From Acidobacteriaceae bacterium (GTDB lineage: Bacteria; Acidobacteriota; Terriglobia; Terriglobales; Acidobacteriaceae): 19,549 nt of DNA. The translations under genes were made by a program, and so were the position numbers. The DNA lies in assembly GCA_003165095.1 (NCBI GenBank), contig PLSH01000413.1, positions 4,926 through 24,474 on the forward strand, written 5' to 3'. The notes under the pieces were generated by a model. It saw only the letters and a program-made list of their open reading frames with translations. It did not search any database and had not been told where the DNA came from. Below are positions 1 to 8,907 of this stretch, piece by piece; the stretch's first letter is position 1; each line of letters begins with the position of its first letter.

Positions 1-722
1 TCGCTGCGCATCACGTCCCAGTGCTTTTGCATGAAGAGCACATTGGGCCGCGAGCGGTGCATGGCCACGTGGTGCACGCAGTGGCCAACCTCGGCCGTCG
101 GATTGGGCATGAAGTTTGACACCAAGCCCTTGTTGATGGGCTTCCAGGTCTGGCCGCTGTCGTCGGTGCGGAATGCCCCGGCCGCGGAGATGGCGATGAA
201 AATCCGCGCGGGGTTGGCAGGGTCGAGAAGAATGGTGTGCAAACACATGCCGCCCGCGCCCGGATGCCAGTCAGGTCCGGTACCGTGACCGCGCAGGCCG
301 CTCAGCTCCTGCCAGTTGGCGCCGCCGTCTCTGGAATGAAACAGCGCCGCGTCTTCGACCCCCGCGTATACCGCATCGGGATCTGTGAGCGAAGGCTCGA
401 GATGCCACACGCGCTTGAATTCCCACGAATGAGCTGTTCCGTCGTACCACTGGTGCGTACCCGGCGTGCCGTCATAAGCGAATTTGTTGCCCACCGGCGT
501 CCACGTTTGGCCGCCGTCGTCGGAGCGCTGAATCATCTGCCCGAACCAGCCACTCCACTGCGAGGCGTAGATGCGGTTGGGATCGGCGAGCGAGCCCTTG
601 AGGTGGTAGATTTCCCATCCCGCAAAAAAGGGGCCACTTACATGCCAGTCTCGCCGTTTGCCGTCTGACGTGAGAATAAACGCGCCCTTGCGCGTTCCTA
701 CCAGCACTCGCACACCACTCAT
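1..722 (-). CDS. BNR/Asp-box repeat (sialidase-fold, WD40/YVTN-like) protein, 3' end cut by the window edge
   Basis: An open minus-strand frame of 240 codons runs from ATG at 722 off the left edge, so the C-terminus is missing. The start is well supported by AGGAGG five bases before the ATG. The protein opens with [20 protein letters not shown], with no signal peptide. It carries three Asp-box-like repeats: RSDDGGQTW near residues 66-74, HSRDGGANW near 129-137 and RTDDSGQTW near 185-193. These form the blade turns of BNR/sialidase-type beta-propellers. Family knowledge: such proteins in acidobacteria are usually annotated as exo-alpha-sialidase or WD40/YVTN/BNR-like repeat-containing protein, and most have no proven sialidase activity. 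It lies 121 bp downstream of the GH106-like gene on the same strand and is probably the last visible gene of that operon. The propeller fold is clear; substrate and catalysis are unknown. Confidence 0.85.
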   Translation of the reverse strand, partial: MSGVRVLVGTRKGAFILTSDGKRRDWHVSGPFFAGWEIYHLKGSLADPNRIYASQWSGWFGQMIQRSDDGGQTWTPVGNKFAYDGTPGTHQWYDGTAHSWEFKRVWHLEPSLTDPDAVYAGVEDAALFHSRDGGANWQELSGLRGHGTGPDWHPGAGGMCLHTILLDPANPARIFIAISAAGAFRTDDSGQTWKPINKGLVSNFMPNPTAEVGHCVHHVAMHRSRPNVLFMQKHWDVMRS

Positions 723-790
723 CTCGACCTCCTGCTTGCCGCTGACTGCGGAACCTGTTTTCAAGCGACGAGTAGGCCAGGGCCCAGGGG

Positions 791-837
791 AATCGCCGCA
801 ATTGCGATTTTTGCCGATTTTTCTTGCACATTGCAAG
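791..837. repeat. Two short hairpins in the AT-rich spacer between the GH106-like and BNR genes
   Basis: AATCGC at 791-796 pairs with GCGATT at 804-809 and encloses the palindrome CGCAATTGCG (797-806). CTTGC at 823-827 pairs with GCAAG at 833-837. On the plus strand both are followed by T runs (808-812 and 841-845), which is terminator-like but in the direction opposite to the flanking genes. They could be an antisense terminator, mRNA-stabilising stem-loops at the end of the GH106-like transcript, or chance AT-rich structure. Confidence 0.3.
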
Positions 838-843
838 TCATTT

Positions 844-3800
844 TTAAGGCACGGGCCCGGTCACCGACCACACCCGCACCGGCCCCAGGAGACCTGAAGG
901 CAGCAGCGGCGAATCCGCCTTGTACGGCGCGAAGTCGGCAAAGGCATATTTCTTCAGCGCCCAGGGCTGCTGATCTCCGATCAGACGGTTCACCCACAAG
1001 TTGGTTACTTCAACCCTAAGTTGGTTGCTTCCGGAAACAAGATCGCCGGTTACATCAATCTTGTACGGGGCTTTCCAAATAATCCCCCCGTCCTTCCCGT
1101 TCACGTACACTTTGGCCACGTCTTCCACGTCACCAAGATCAAGCCAGATGTGCGAACTGGGTGTGATGACGCCGGCAGGAATCTGAATCGTCTTCTGGTA
1201 AGTGGCTGTTCCTGAAAAATACTTGATCTCCGTGTTCGAGCTATTGCTCCAGGAAGTCAGCCGATCGAGTGGGACCGTCTGTCGAGGTGCGCCCCAGCCA
1301 GGTTGAAAGTCTACCAACCAATTCCGGTTAAGTTTCTCCTCGGCAATCGGAACCAGCGTTTCAACTGGCTCCGCCAGCTTAAGAGACATCGATGCAGCCG
1401 GTTTGCGGAACACAACAAAAACCGTTCCGTATGCATCGAAACGCAGCGGAATCGTAGTCCGTCCGTTGGCAATTTGATACGAAACAGGTTTCGTCGTGCC
1501 GGTTGCCGCATCCCAGATCTCCGGCTTGTAGCTTTCCACCCGGAAGGTCGCGTTAACGCTCTCGGCGCGATTTCTGCGATTGTCGACGAAATAAATGTCC
1601 CCGTCAGTAAGTTTGCGATGAACAAACATCAACTCGGCGTCCGCCTCCGGCTTCGTGTATTCGAAGTCCCTCGCGTCATCGAGCGCCGCGAGCACCTCGT
1701 TCGCGCTCATACCGGAGTACACTCTTCCCTTCCCGACTTTTCGAACCGAGGGGCCAAGCGAATTCTGCTTTCCCCATAACTGATCCGCAATAATCTGAAA
1801 CTGTTTCTCATCATCGGAAAGGCTCGGCGAATCAATTGGCTTACTCCCCACCACGACCGCGCCTTGCGTAACCAGTTCCTTGATCTCGATCAACACCGGG
1901 AGAGTCATGCGCCGGCTGCGCCCGCCCAGGTAAAGAATGCGATAACTCGCTCCACCCGGCGTGATAAGCCGACCGTCCTTGAACGACATGTGATGCAGCA
2001 ATACATCGCTGTTGACGAAGTCAAATCCATAACCTTCGGGAGCATCCTCCATCGCCTTCCAGCCGAAGACTGCAGTAAGCGGGCCTTCTTCGCCATAGAA
2101 GTAAGCAACGTCGCCGTAGAAGTGGCCCTGCTGAAGAAGATAGGAACACCGCGACAGATAAGTGACCCAGGGCTTGGATTCTTCCGCCCAGGTTTCGTTG
2201 CGGTTGAACCACAAACCATAAGGGCCCAAAGTCAGCCCGGGCGCCATGTCGGCCACCGGTTGATGTGCCGACTCATGTATCTCAAAGCGATTGACGCCCA
2301 GCGCAAATTCGAGGTCGGCAATGCTCTTCAGCTTGTTCGGCGACCACGCCCACGCCGGGCCGCGCGATGTCATCGACTCGGCGCCCACCAGGTTCTGTCC
2401 GTAGATGTGCGCCACTGAGGCCGCGCCACGCAGATCCGCCAGGTAATCGACATCCGGGCCGGTGTTTTCTGGATAAGTCCACATAGCGCCCATGGGAACA
2501 TCCGTCTTGCTGCGCATCTCCATGTCATCGCCAAGCGAAGGACGATGAAACTCCAATGCCTCTCCGTAGTAACTCATCCCGTGACTATGTAAGTCGTCGG
2601 ATATCTCACCGTAATGGTTTTCGGCGATTAATTGAGATATAGTACGCCGAAAGTCCCAAAGAAATCGATCCGTATCCGCGGTGCTCTTGATAATAACGCC
2701 GGTCAGCGCGGGCAGCCAGGGGCGCGCATCGTAGCCGCGCCGCTGTTCAAATTCGCTTAGCATGTTATCGGTCCAGTTTTGCGGACCCACCTCGATGCTA
2801 TCGGTCAAGAGATACGATATTCCCGAGCTCCCCATCTTATCCGCGCCCACCGTGTCGGAGTACATCTTGAGATAACCGTCAACGTAGTTCTTTACGTAGC
2901 CTCGATTGAGCTTGTCCACTTCAAGGCCGGTGGCCTCTGCCGGAGCCGGCCCGTTCTCCTGGCCGGTGAGCGAGTAGCCAATGCGCAAAACCATCCAGTT
3001 TCCAGCGGGCGGTGTCCAGTCAAGCGCACCGTCAAGCTTCATTTTTCCGGTCAAATCGATCACATCGTTTTGAGGAATGACGAACGCGGGCGCCACGTTG
3101 GGGTCGGTGATTGCATAATAATCGCGGGAGGTTGCGTACCCCGCGCGCTTCTCGAACTCATTCACGCGCGCGCCGCTATCAAGCACCAATTCGGAGATCC
3201 TGTGATTGTGCGCCAAAACGTCGGAAAGCTGCGCGGGAAAAACGACGCGGAAGCAACGCGCCGTGACCGCGTCGAACGAAACAGTACGCTCCTCCATGCT
3301 GCTAAAGGGGAGGTCGGTGACTTTACGGAAGTGCTCGCCGTCGTCGCTCGCGTCCAGATGCTGCGGGATTGCGCCGCTCTCGTGATCCCAAACGCTGATG
3401 GTATCGTCAGCGCTCGCAATCGTGACTGCCTGAATCGTTTGCGGGCGACCGTAGTCAAATTGCACCCATGATTCGCCGCCCGGCGTTGCAGCGGGCAATT
3501 CGAGCGCAACGGTATTCACGTCTCCGTCAGAGAGCGCGGCCACGTCCGCTGTGCCGCCGCTCGATGTTACATGCGGATTCAGCTCCGCCTGCGTTTTGTC
3601 GCCTTCGGGAATCCGATAAGCGATGACCGCGGCATCGGCATAAAAACTCGGAGGAGCCGTGATGTTGCCATCCGGACCGCGCCGCCCGGCAATGCTGAAA
3701 TTCTGAAACGTTCCATCATTCTCAGGCGGATGAGTCAGCACGCCGGCAAAAGGTTGGCCGCCTTGAATCCGCGTCGCGGACCACACCATCTTCTTCATGC

Positions 3801-4230
3801 CTTGCGCGGCTGGAACCCACGGGCCTCCGGTTTCGCTCCACCCCGGCGAACTGGCGATAGCTACTTCCATTCCAAAGCTTCGGGCGGTGGTGACGGCGTA
3901 CGTAAACGCATGCTTCCACTCCGGCGTCATGTAGATGAGCCGCCGCGGGACCACCTGCGGCGTGTTGATGGCGCCTTCAAAAATGGTGACGCCGCCAAGG
4001 CCCACGCGATGCATCCAGTCGAGGTCGAGCTTGATGCCTTCCTCGGAGATGTTGCCGTTCATCCAGTGCCACCACACACGCGGGCGAGCGCCGTTGGGCG
4101 GATCGCGAAAGCCGCGAAGAATCTGGTCTTCAGATGAAGATGTTGCCGCGAGCGTCTGTGCAGGCAAGTTATAACCTGCGAAACATACAAGACCAAGAAT
4201 GGCAGTTATGTAAAATCGGCCAGTTATCAT
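844..4230 (-). CDS. Secreted GH106-type glycoside hydrolase (alpha-L-rhamnosidase-like)
   Basis: This is a 1128-aa protein when started at ATG 4230, where AGAAAGGA lies just upstream and a clean signal peptide begins ([19 protein letters not shown]). A start at 4266 adds 12 residues but lacks a ribosome binding site. Numbered from the 4266 start, the N-terminal block [15 protein letters not shown] (60-74) opens the catalytic region. [12 protein letters not shown] (488-499) followed by [11 protein letters not shown] (509-519), GEALEF (568-573), GAES (628-631) and [14 protein letters not shown] (657-670) match the layout of GH106-type enzymes. Family knowledge: GH106 enzymes hydrolyse terminal alpha-L-rhamnose with calcium and paired glutamates. 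Residues 240-370 look like an inserted carbohydrate-binding beta-sandwich, and 990-1140 a C-terminal GH2-like jelly roll ([10 protein letters not shown]). It is likely exported to the periplasm or cell surface. It follows the SDR gene by 54 bp in one operon. Rhamnose specificity is inferred from family membership only. Confidence 0.88.
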   Translation of the reverse strand: MITGRFYITAILGLVCFAGYNLPAQTLAATSSSEDQILRGFRDPPNGARPRVWWHWMNGNISEEGIKLDLDWMHRVGLGGVTIFEGAINTPQVVPRRLIYMTPEWKHAFTYAVTTARSFGMEVAIASSPGWSETGGPWVPAAQGMKKMVWSATRIQGGQPFAGVLTHPPENDGTFQNFSIAGRRGPDGNITAPPSFYADAAVIAYRIPEGDKTQAELNPHVTSSGGTADVAALSDGDVNTVALELPAATPGGESWVQFDYGRPQTIQAVTIASADDTISVWDHESGAIPQHLDASDDGEHFRKVTDLPFSSMEERTVSFDAVTARCFRVVFPAQLSDVLAHNHRISELVLDSGARVNEFEKRAGYATSRDYYAITDPNVAPAFVIPQNDVIDLTGKMKLDGALDWTPPAGNWMVLRIGYSLTGQENGPAPAEATGLEVDKLNRGYVKNYVDGYLKMYSDTVGADKMGSSGISYLLTDSIEVGPQNWTDNMLSEFEQRRGYDARPWLPALTGVIIKSTADTDRFLWDFRRTISQLIAENHYGEISDDLHSHGMSYYGEALEFHRPSLGDDMEMRSKTDVPMGAMWTYPENTGPDVDYLADLRGAASVAHIYGQNLVGAESMTSRGPAWAWSPNKLKSIADLEFALGVNRFEIHESAHQPVADMAPGLTLGPYGLWFNRNETWAEESKPWVTYLSRCSYLLQQGHFYGDVAYFYGEEGPLTAVFGWKAMEDAPEGYGFDFVNSDVLLHHMSFKDGRLITPGGASYRILYLGGRSRRMTLPVLIEIKELVTQGAVVVGSKPIDSPSLSDDEKQFQIIADQLWGKQNSLGPSVRKVGKGRVYSGMSANEVLAALDDARDFEYTKPEADAELMFVHRKLTDGDIYFVDNRRNRAESVNATFRVESYKPEIWDAATGTTKPVSYQIANGRTTIPLRFDAYGTVFVVFRKPAASMSLKLAEPVETLVPIAEEKLNRNWLVDFQPGWGAPRQTVPLDRLTSWSNSSNTEIKYFSGTATYQKTIQIPAGVITPSSHIWLDLGDVEDVAKVYVNGKDGGIIWKAPYKIDVTGDLVSGSNQLRVEVTNLWVNRLIGDQQPWALKKYAFADFAPYKADSPLLPSGLLGPVRVWSVTGPVP

Positions 4231-4284
4231 GGCATTCCTTTCTGACTTTGACTGCGCGGCCTTCATGATGGACTTATTACGAAA

Positions 4285-5091
4285 TCAGACCTTGCGCTCA
4301 CCTTTGGGAACCACCGTGGCCCGCGTGGAGCCGGTGGAGATACCGCCGTCAACCAACAGCGTCTGGCCGGTCACATAGCGGCTGGCTTCAGAGGCGAGAA
4401 AGACGACGGCTCCATCCAGGTCATGCGGCTGGCCCGGGCGTTTTACGGGAATGCGATCCGTGAGATAGTCAACCCACTCTTGATTTTCGTAGAGAACCTT
4501 GTTTTGTTCGGTGCGAAACCAGCCCGGCGCGAGGCAATTGACCGTAACTCCGTATTTGCCCCAATCGTCGGCAAGGCTCATGGTCAACTGGCGCACGCCG
4601 CCGCGGCTGGCGCCGTAAGGCGCAAGACCGGCGTAGCCCATAACGCTGGTCACCGACCCAATGTTGACGATGCGGCCGTAGTTTTTGGCAATCATGCGCC
4701 GGGCCACGGCCTGCGCGACAAAAAATGTACCGCGAAGATTGGTCTCGAGAATCTGGTTCCAGTCGGACCACGTAACGTCGAGCGCGGGCTTGCGGATGTT
4801 ACAGCCGGCGTTGTTGACAAGAATATGAATCTGTCCAAACGCATCTTCCGCATCCACGGCCATCTTTTCGATGCTCTCCAGACTGCGAACATCGAGCTCA
4901 AGAGAGACGGCGCGGCGTCCCAGCGCTTTGATCTCGTTTTCAAAATCAAGCAGAGTCTCGCGCTTGCGGCTGGTGAGCACCAGGTCGGCGCCGGCCCGGG
5001 CAAGCGCCCTGGCAAAATACTGTCCCAGGCCGCGGCTGGTTCCGGTGACGATGGCGACCTGACCGGTGAGATCGAAGAGTGCGTCGCTCAT
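4285..5091 (-). CDS. SDR-family oxidoreductase (gluconate 5-dehydrogenase-like) with Arg in the YxxxK position
   Basis: This is a 268-aa cytoplasmic short-chain dehydrogenase starting at ATG 5091 (GAGGG four bases upstream). A longer frame back to 5157 would overlap the upstream gene and is unlikely. The nucleotide-binding TGTSRGLG lies at about residues 16-23 and NNAG at 93-96, with structural Asn118 in LETN. Catalytic Ser146 and Tyr159 have the usual 13-residue spacing. The motif reads YGASR, so the normally conserved catalytic lysine is Arg163. The C-terminal VTGQTLLVDGG is typical of classical SDRs. The N-terminus (LFDLTGQVAIVTGTSRGLG) resembles gluconate 5-dehydrogenase/IdnO-like enzymes. 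Its ATG overlaps the stop of the zinc dehydrogenase (ATGA), which suggests translational coupling and a shared pathway. It probably uses NAD(P) on a sugar acid or keto-sugar; the substrate is unknown. Confidence 0.9.
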   Translation of the reverse strand: MSDALFDLTGQVAIVTGTSRGLGQYFARALARAGADLVLTSRKRETLLDFENEIKALGRRAVSLELDVRSLESIEKMAVDAEDAFGQIHILVNNAGCNIRKPALDVTWSDWNQILETNLRGTFFVAQAVARRMIAKNYGRIVNIGSVTSVMGYAGLAPYGASRGGVRQLTMSLADDWGKYGVTVNCLAPGWFRTEQNKVLYENQEWVDYLTDRIPVKRPGQPHDLDGAVVFLASEASRYVTGQTLLVDGGISTGSTRATVVPKGERKV

Positions 5092-6128
5092 TGCGCCCTC
5101 GGAGTAAGAATAATCTTCATAAGATTTGGCTCGCGCGCGTGCAGCCGCTCGAACCACCGCGGGCCATCTTCAAGCGACGCAACGGCAGTGATGAGCGGAT
5201 TTACATTGATTTTCCCGCAGGCAATCAATTCGATGGCCCTGGGATATTCGCCCGCAGATGCGCAGGACCCCTGGAGCCGTAACTGGCGAGTTACAACCTT
5301 TTGCAAAGGAAGCGTAACTTCCGGCGCGATGTTACCGACCAGGGTTACCGTGCCTCCTTTTCGCGTGCAATCGATAGCCGAGGAAACCGTTTCGTTTCTT
5401 CCCACGGCTTCATAAGCAAGATCGACGCCGCGGCCATTGGTTCGTTTGAGAACTTCGGCCACCAGTTCCGCTCCGGAGGAGTGCAATGTTTCATCCGCGC
5501 CCACTTCGCGCGCAAGATGCAAGCGGGTAGCATCGATGTCGGAGATGAAGACGCGTGCGCAGCCGGCGGCCCGCGCAGCCTGCAGAGTGAGCAAGCCGAT
5601 CATTCCGGCGCCGATGACCAGGGCGGTCTCGCCTCCCGAAGCCTGCGATACGCGCACCGCGTGCAGCGCGACGGAAACAGCCTCCAGCATGGCAGCCTCG
5701 GCGAACGAGATGGCCGGCGGCAATGAATAGAGGATGCGCTGCGGAACTGCCACAAACTCCGCAAATGCGCCGTGGCGGCGGTAATCGCCACAGGAGACGC
5801 CGATCACCTGTCGATGGTCGCAAAGATTGATGTCGCCGCTCACGCAAAACGCGCACTTGCCGCAATAAACAGTGGAGTCGAAGGTAACGCGGTCACCCTC
5901 GGCGTAGCCGCGCACATCAGAACCGATTGCCGCAACCGTCCCGGCTGCTTCATGTCCCATGACGATTGGCGGAATGCGGCGGCCCGATGAACCATCGTAG
6001 CCATGCACATCGCTGCCGCAGATGCCGCACGCCTCCACGCGCACCAGGACTTCGTCCGGCCCCACTGCGGGCAAGGGCATCTCGGCCAACTCGAGGTGGT
6101 TGTATTCAGAAAGAAGCAGCGACTTCAT
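5088..6128 (-). CDS. Zinc-dependent medium-chain alcohol/polyol dehydrogenase
   Basis: This is a 346-aa MDR-superfamily enzyme. The catalytic zinc site is visible as GICGSD (Cys37) and GHE (His59-Glu60). The structural zinc is likely held by Cys89, Cys92, Cys95 and Cys103 in YCGKCAFCVSGDINLC. The Rossmann glycine motif GAGMIG is at 173-178, and Asp197 at the end of the second beta strand favours NAD over NADP. Length and motifs fit the sorbitol dehydrogenase, L-threonine 3-dehydrogenase and L-idonate 5-dehydrogenase group; the exact polyol or sugar acid cannot be read from sequence. There is no signal peptide, so it is cytoplasmic. Its stop codon overlaps the start of the SDR gene by four bases. 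Pairing an MDR with a gluconate-5-dehydrogenase-like SDR recalls the IdnD/IdnO pair, which epimerises a sugar acid by oxidation then reduction. Confidence 0.9.
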   Translation of the reverse strand: MKSLLLSEYNHLELAEMPLPAVGPDEVLVRVEACGICGSDVHGYDGSSGRRIPPIVMGHEAAGTVAAIGSDVRGYAEGDRVTFDSTVYCGKCAFCVSGDINLCDHRQVIGVSCGDYRRHGAFAEFVAVPQRILYSLPPAISFAEAAMLEAVSVALHAVRVSQASGGETALVIGAGMIGLLTLQAARAAGCARVFISDIDATRLHLAREVGADETLHSSGAELVAEVLKRTNGRGVDLAYEAVGRNETVSSAIDCTRKGGTVTLVGNIAPEVTLPLQKVVTRQLRLQGSCASAGEYPRAIELIACGKINVNPLITAVASLEDGPRWFERLHAREPNLMKIILTPRAQ

Positions 6129-6173
6129 CGCACATCAAGACCTCTCACTTCAGTGAGCTTTGGCAAACATAAC

Positions 6174-7043
6174 TTAGACATCGCAGAGATCGACGGCGGC
6201 ACGAAGGCTGGAAAGCGGGTCGCGCGTGGGAATAAACTCATGCGCCACATAGCCCTTGAAACCGGCGCCCGCAATCGCTCGCATAACTCCGTCCCATTGT
6301 ACCTCCTGCGTATCGTCGAGTTCGTGGCGTCCGGGAACTCCACCGGTGTGGAAGTGGCCGATCCACGCGATGTTTTCACGGATGGTCGCAATCAGGTCGC
6401 CTTCCATGATCTGCATGTGGTAGATGTCGTAAAGCAGTTTCACGTGGGGAGAATTAACCTCCTGCATCACGCGCACTCCCCAGGCCGTGTGGTCTGCCAT
6501 GTAGTCGGGGTGGTTCACTTTGCTGTTGAGCAGTTCCATGCAGATCGTGACCCCATTGTCCTCGGCAATTTTCTTCACGCGATTGAGGCCCACGACGGCA
6601 TTGCGCGCGCCTTCCTCGTCGGACATGCCGCGGCGCGCTCCAGAAAAGGTGATGACGTTTGGAATTCCGGCTTTCGCAGCCAGCGGGATATTGGCGCGGA
6701 AGGCGGCCTCAATGGCGTCGTGGTGCTCGAGCCGGTTGAGCGCATCGGGAATCTCGCCGCCGCCCGCGTAGGCCATGGTGCAGATGAGGCCGTAGCGGCG
6801 CGGAAATTCGTACTCTGCCGGTTGCAGCAGGTCGATCCCCTTCAGTCCGATGCGCGCGGCGAAGGCGCAGAGTTGATCGAGTGGAATGTCGTTGTAGCAC
6901 CAGCGGCAGGCGGATTGGCGGATTCTGCCATTTCTTGCAATCGGACCTTGTTCCGCCATCAAAATGCCGGCCAGCGGAGCCATGGCCGCGGTGGCAAAGC
7001 CGGTCTTTAGAGCCGCGCGCCGGCTCAGTTTCATCAAGCTCAT
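6174..7043 (-). CDS. Tat-signal hydroxypyruvate isomerase-like TIM-barrel protein
   Basis: This 289-aa protein of the xylose isomerase-like/AP endonuclease 2 superfamily is close in layout to hydroxypyruvate isomerase (Hyi). Residues 4-30 (MKLSRRAALKTGFATAAMAP) form a twin-arginine-type signal, so it is probably exported folded. Likely metal and catalytic ligands are Glu170 (CMELLNSK), Asp206/His209 (LLYDIYHMQ), the HFH at 230-232 and Glu269 (HEF), matching the Hyi pattern of two catalytic glutamates. Start 7043 is used; Met4 at 7034 is an alternative. It is first in the run isomerase-MDR-SDR-GH106, with 45 bp to the MDR gene, and a palindromic operator candidate lies 28 bp upstream. The Hyi name describes the family only, since an exported enzyme is unlikely to act on hydroxypyruvate itself. 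A carbohydrate isomerase or epimerase is more plausible. Confidence 0.85.
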   Translation of the reverse strand: MSLMKLSRRAALKTGFATAAMAPLAGILMAEQGPIARNGRIRQSACRWCYNDIPLDQLCAFAARIGLKGIDLLQPAEYEFPRRYGLICTMAYAGGGEIPDALNRLEHHDAIEAAFRANIPLAAKAGIPNVITFSGARRGMSDEEGARNAVVGLNRVKKIAEDNGVTICMELLNSKVNHPDYMADHTAWGVRVMQEVNSPHVKLLYDIYHMQIMEGDLIATIRENIAWIGHFHTGGVPGRHELDDTQEVQWDGVMRAIAGAGFKGYVAHEFIPTRDPLSSLRAAVDLCDV

Positions 7044-7071
7044 TTTCTTTTCTCAAACCTTCACAATGGCA

Positions 7072-7087
7072 TTGGAATGCACTCCAA
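7072..7087. promoter_or_regulatory. Palindromic operator candidate upstream of the sugar operon
   Basis: TTGGAATGCACTCCAA is a 16-bp inverted repeat with one mismatched pair, centred on TGCA. It lies 28 bp upstream of the isomerase start at 7043, in the spacer below the beta-barrel gene. Size, symmetry and position fit a dimeric repressor site of LacI or GntR type. No regulator gene is present in the window, and no convincing -35/-10 pair was found beside it. Confidence 0.45.
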
Positions 7088-7179
7088 CTCTACTCCCACG
7101 GGCGCGAATTGTGCACCGCAAGGGGATCGCAGCAAACTGAATGTGGAAGGGTGTGGCGCGGGAAGGGATGACCCTGAAC

Positions 7180-8880
7180 CTAGAAGGTAAAGGCGAGACC
7201 GCCGCGAAGGCCGCGCTGGTCCTGGGCAAAAATCAGAAGCGAGCCGTCGCTGAGGACGTAAGGGCGGTAGCCCTCGGCGAGGAGGTTCCTAACATCGAGC
7301 AGCGCCTCCAGGCCTCCCGATCCGTCACGGGTGAGGTGAATGGGCTGGCGGATGTGAATGTTGAGGTAGGGACCGGCGGCATCCTCGGCGTAGGGCGCAA
7401 CTTCAGTCATGGTGTCGTCGGGCTGCCAACGATAACTTGCGCGCCAGCGGGTGCCGGTGCCATCGAGAGTGCCGGAGAGAGAGATGGCATAGGCCTGAAC
7501 GCGGTGGGGATGAGCCGTGGCCAGAATCTGCATGAAGGTGGCGGGGCTGGGCATGGCGGGCATAACCAAGGCGCCGCCATTCCCGTAGCTGAGAGAGATA
7601 TGGTTGCCCCTGGGCAGGCGGTGCTCGACGCTGGCGGCAATTCCGGCGGTCGAGAACCCCGGCCCGGCAGCGCGCAGCAGGCCGCTCGCGGTGTCAAAGA
7701 GCGCGTCGCCGGCGAAAAGCGCGGGAGCCGAATCCCCTGCGGCAAAACGCCCCATTGCTTCGAGAATCGAATTGTTCATGCGATCCGCGTAGACCAGAAC
7801 AGCCGCGGCGGAGGCATCGGTGCGGCGCTCCCATCCGATCTCCTGGTGCATACCGCGCTCGATGACCAGATTGCCATTGCGCACGGTGAATTCAGGAAGC
7901 GTGGCCGATGCCTCGGTCTCATCGTTGGCCCTGGAGTCCTGAAACATCGTGGCCATCCGATAGCGAATCCCCGAATTGCCCTCGCGCCATTCGACCGTGG
8001 CAAAGGGAAGCGCTGCGGTGACGGTGCCGGAAGATCGCCCGGCAAACCGGCCAACGACCTCGGTGGCGCCGGTTTCTGCGTCGAATTCATCGCCGAAGTG
8101 GAGCGTCTGCTCGGAGCGGATTGCTGCCGCGTCCAGTCCCCGATCTCCGGAGCCGTCGATCTCTACAGGGTGAATGGCCACGGCGGCCACGGATTGAACG
8201 GAGCCCGCAAAGCCAAGATCCTGGCGGAAACCCAACATGGATTCCATGCCGGCATCGCTGTCCGGGGCAAAGTCCACGCGCGCCAGCAATTCCCTGCTGT
8301 TGGCCGGCGTATCTTCCACGCTGGCCGAGTAACGCTCACCGCCCTCGCCGAAGGTCCCGGCCTGCCCGGTGGCAATCAGGCGGGCTTTCAGCTTGGGAGC
8401 TGCCCCGGAGCCGTCCGAGACAACCACCAGCGGACCATCCTCAAGCCAGCGCAGCAGCGGACGATTGGCTGCCGAACGCAGCGTCCAGGCCCAGTCGTCT
8501 TTCTGATCGCCGCCGGCCCGGGGCTGGGCCGGAAGCCATTGCATGACTTCATAGAGTGTATTCAGCGTGAGGTTCACAATGGTGCCGCGGCGTACACGCA
8601 CATCTTCACGAAGAGATGGGAGGAAAGTCTCTCCCATGGCCTTGAGAGCATACCGGCCGGGGAGCAGCGAAGTGATGATGTATTGGCCTTTGTCGTTCGT
8701 ATAGACAATGGCCGCCACGCTGAGGTCGGCGCGCAGAAGCTCCACCTCGGCGCCCATCTGGGGCACGCCGGCGAAGTCGCGCACAATTCCGGACACCGAT
8801 GCCGACGCCGCTCCGCAGAGGGGAGCAGCTCCTAAAGCGATCAGCACGGCGAAACCGGCGAGATGGGCAGTTCGCATCAT
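7180..8880 (-). CDS. Outer-membrane beta-barrel protein with N-terminal carboxypeptidase-regulatory domain
   Basis: This 566-aa protein has a signal peptide (residues 1-25, LAGFAVLIALGAAPLCGAASA). A carboxypeptidase-regulatory-like beta-sandwich follows at about 27-105 (VSGIVRDFAGVPQMGAEVELL...TNDKGQYIITSLLPGRYALKA). Residues from about 140 to 566 are rich in alternating hydrophobic strands with short turns, like a beta-barrel. The last residues, RGLRGGLAFTF, end in a terminal Phe, the usual signal for barrel insertion. Unlike full TonB-dependent receptors in acidobacteria, it is short and shows no plug domain or TonB box. It lies 103 bp downstream of the GWxTD gene on the same strand, and the two may form a unit. 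Function is unknown; an envelope structural or transport role is inferred. The reverse strand is also open over almost the whole gene, an effect of its composition. Confidence 0.8.
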   Translation of the reverse strand: MMRTAHLAGFAVLIALGAAPLCGAASASVSGIVRDFAGVPQMGAEVELLRADLSVAAIVYTNDKGQYIITSLLPGRYALKAMGETFLPSLREDVRVRRGTIVNLTLNTLYEVMQWLPAQPRAGGDQKDDWAWTLRSAANRPLLRWLEDGPLVVVSDGSGAAPKLKARLIATGQAGTFGEGGERYSASVEDTPANSRELLARVDFAPDSDAGMESMLGFRQDLGFAGSVQSVAAVAIHPVEIDGSGDRGLDAAAIRSEQTLHFGDEFDAETGATEVVGRFAGRSSGTVTAALPFATVEWREGNSGIRYRMATMFQDSRANDETEASATLPEFTVRNGNLVIERGMHQEIGWERRTDASAAAVLVYADRMNNSILEAMGRFAAGDSAPALFAGDALFDTASGLLRAAGPGFSTAGIAASVEHRLPRGNHISLSYGNGGALVMPAMPSPATFMQILATAHPHRVQAYAISLSGTLDGTGTRWRASYRWQPDDTMTEVAPYAEDAAGPYLNIHIRQPIHLTRDGSGGLEALLDVRNLLAEGYRPYVLSDGSLLIFAQDQRGLRGGLAFTF

Positions 8881-8907
8881 CTACAGATTCGTGACCCACC
8901 GCGTCCC

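Noticed and set aside
4231..4266. Upstream start for the GH106-like gene (MKAAQSKSER extension)
   Set aside because: No ribosome binding site before it, and it would place charged residues ahead of a signal peptide that starts cleanly at 4230.
6144..6157. Palindrome CTCACT-TC-AGTGAG between the isomerase and MDR genes
   Set aside because: Perfect but short, inside a 45-bp intra-operon gap; sites of this size are expected by chance in 20 kb.
7141..8835. A 564-codon open frame on the plus strand opposite the beta-barrel gene
   Set aside because: It is antisense to a gene with signal peptide, regulatory domain and barrel end; the translation is Gly/Ala/Arg-rich without any recognisable domain. 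It is a compositional shadow.
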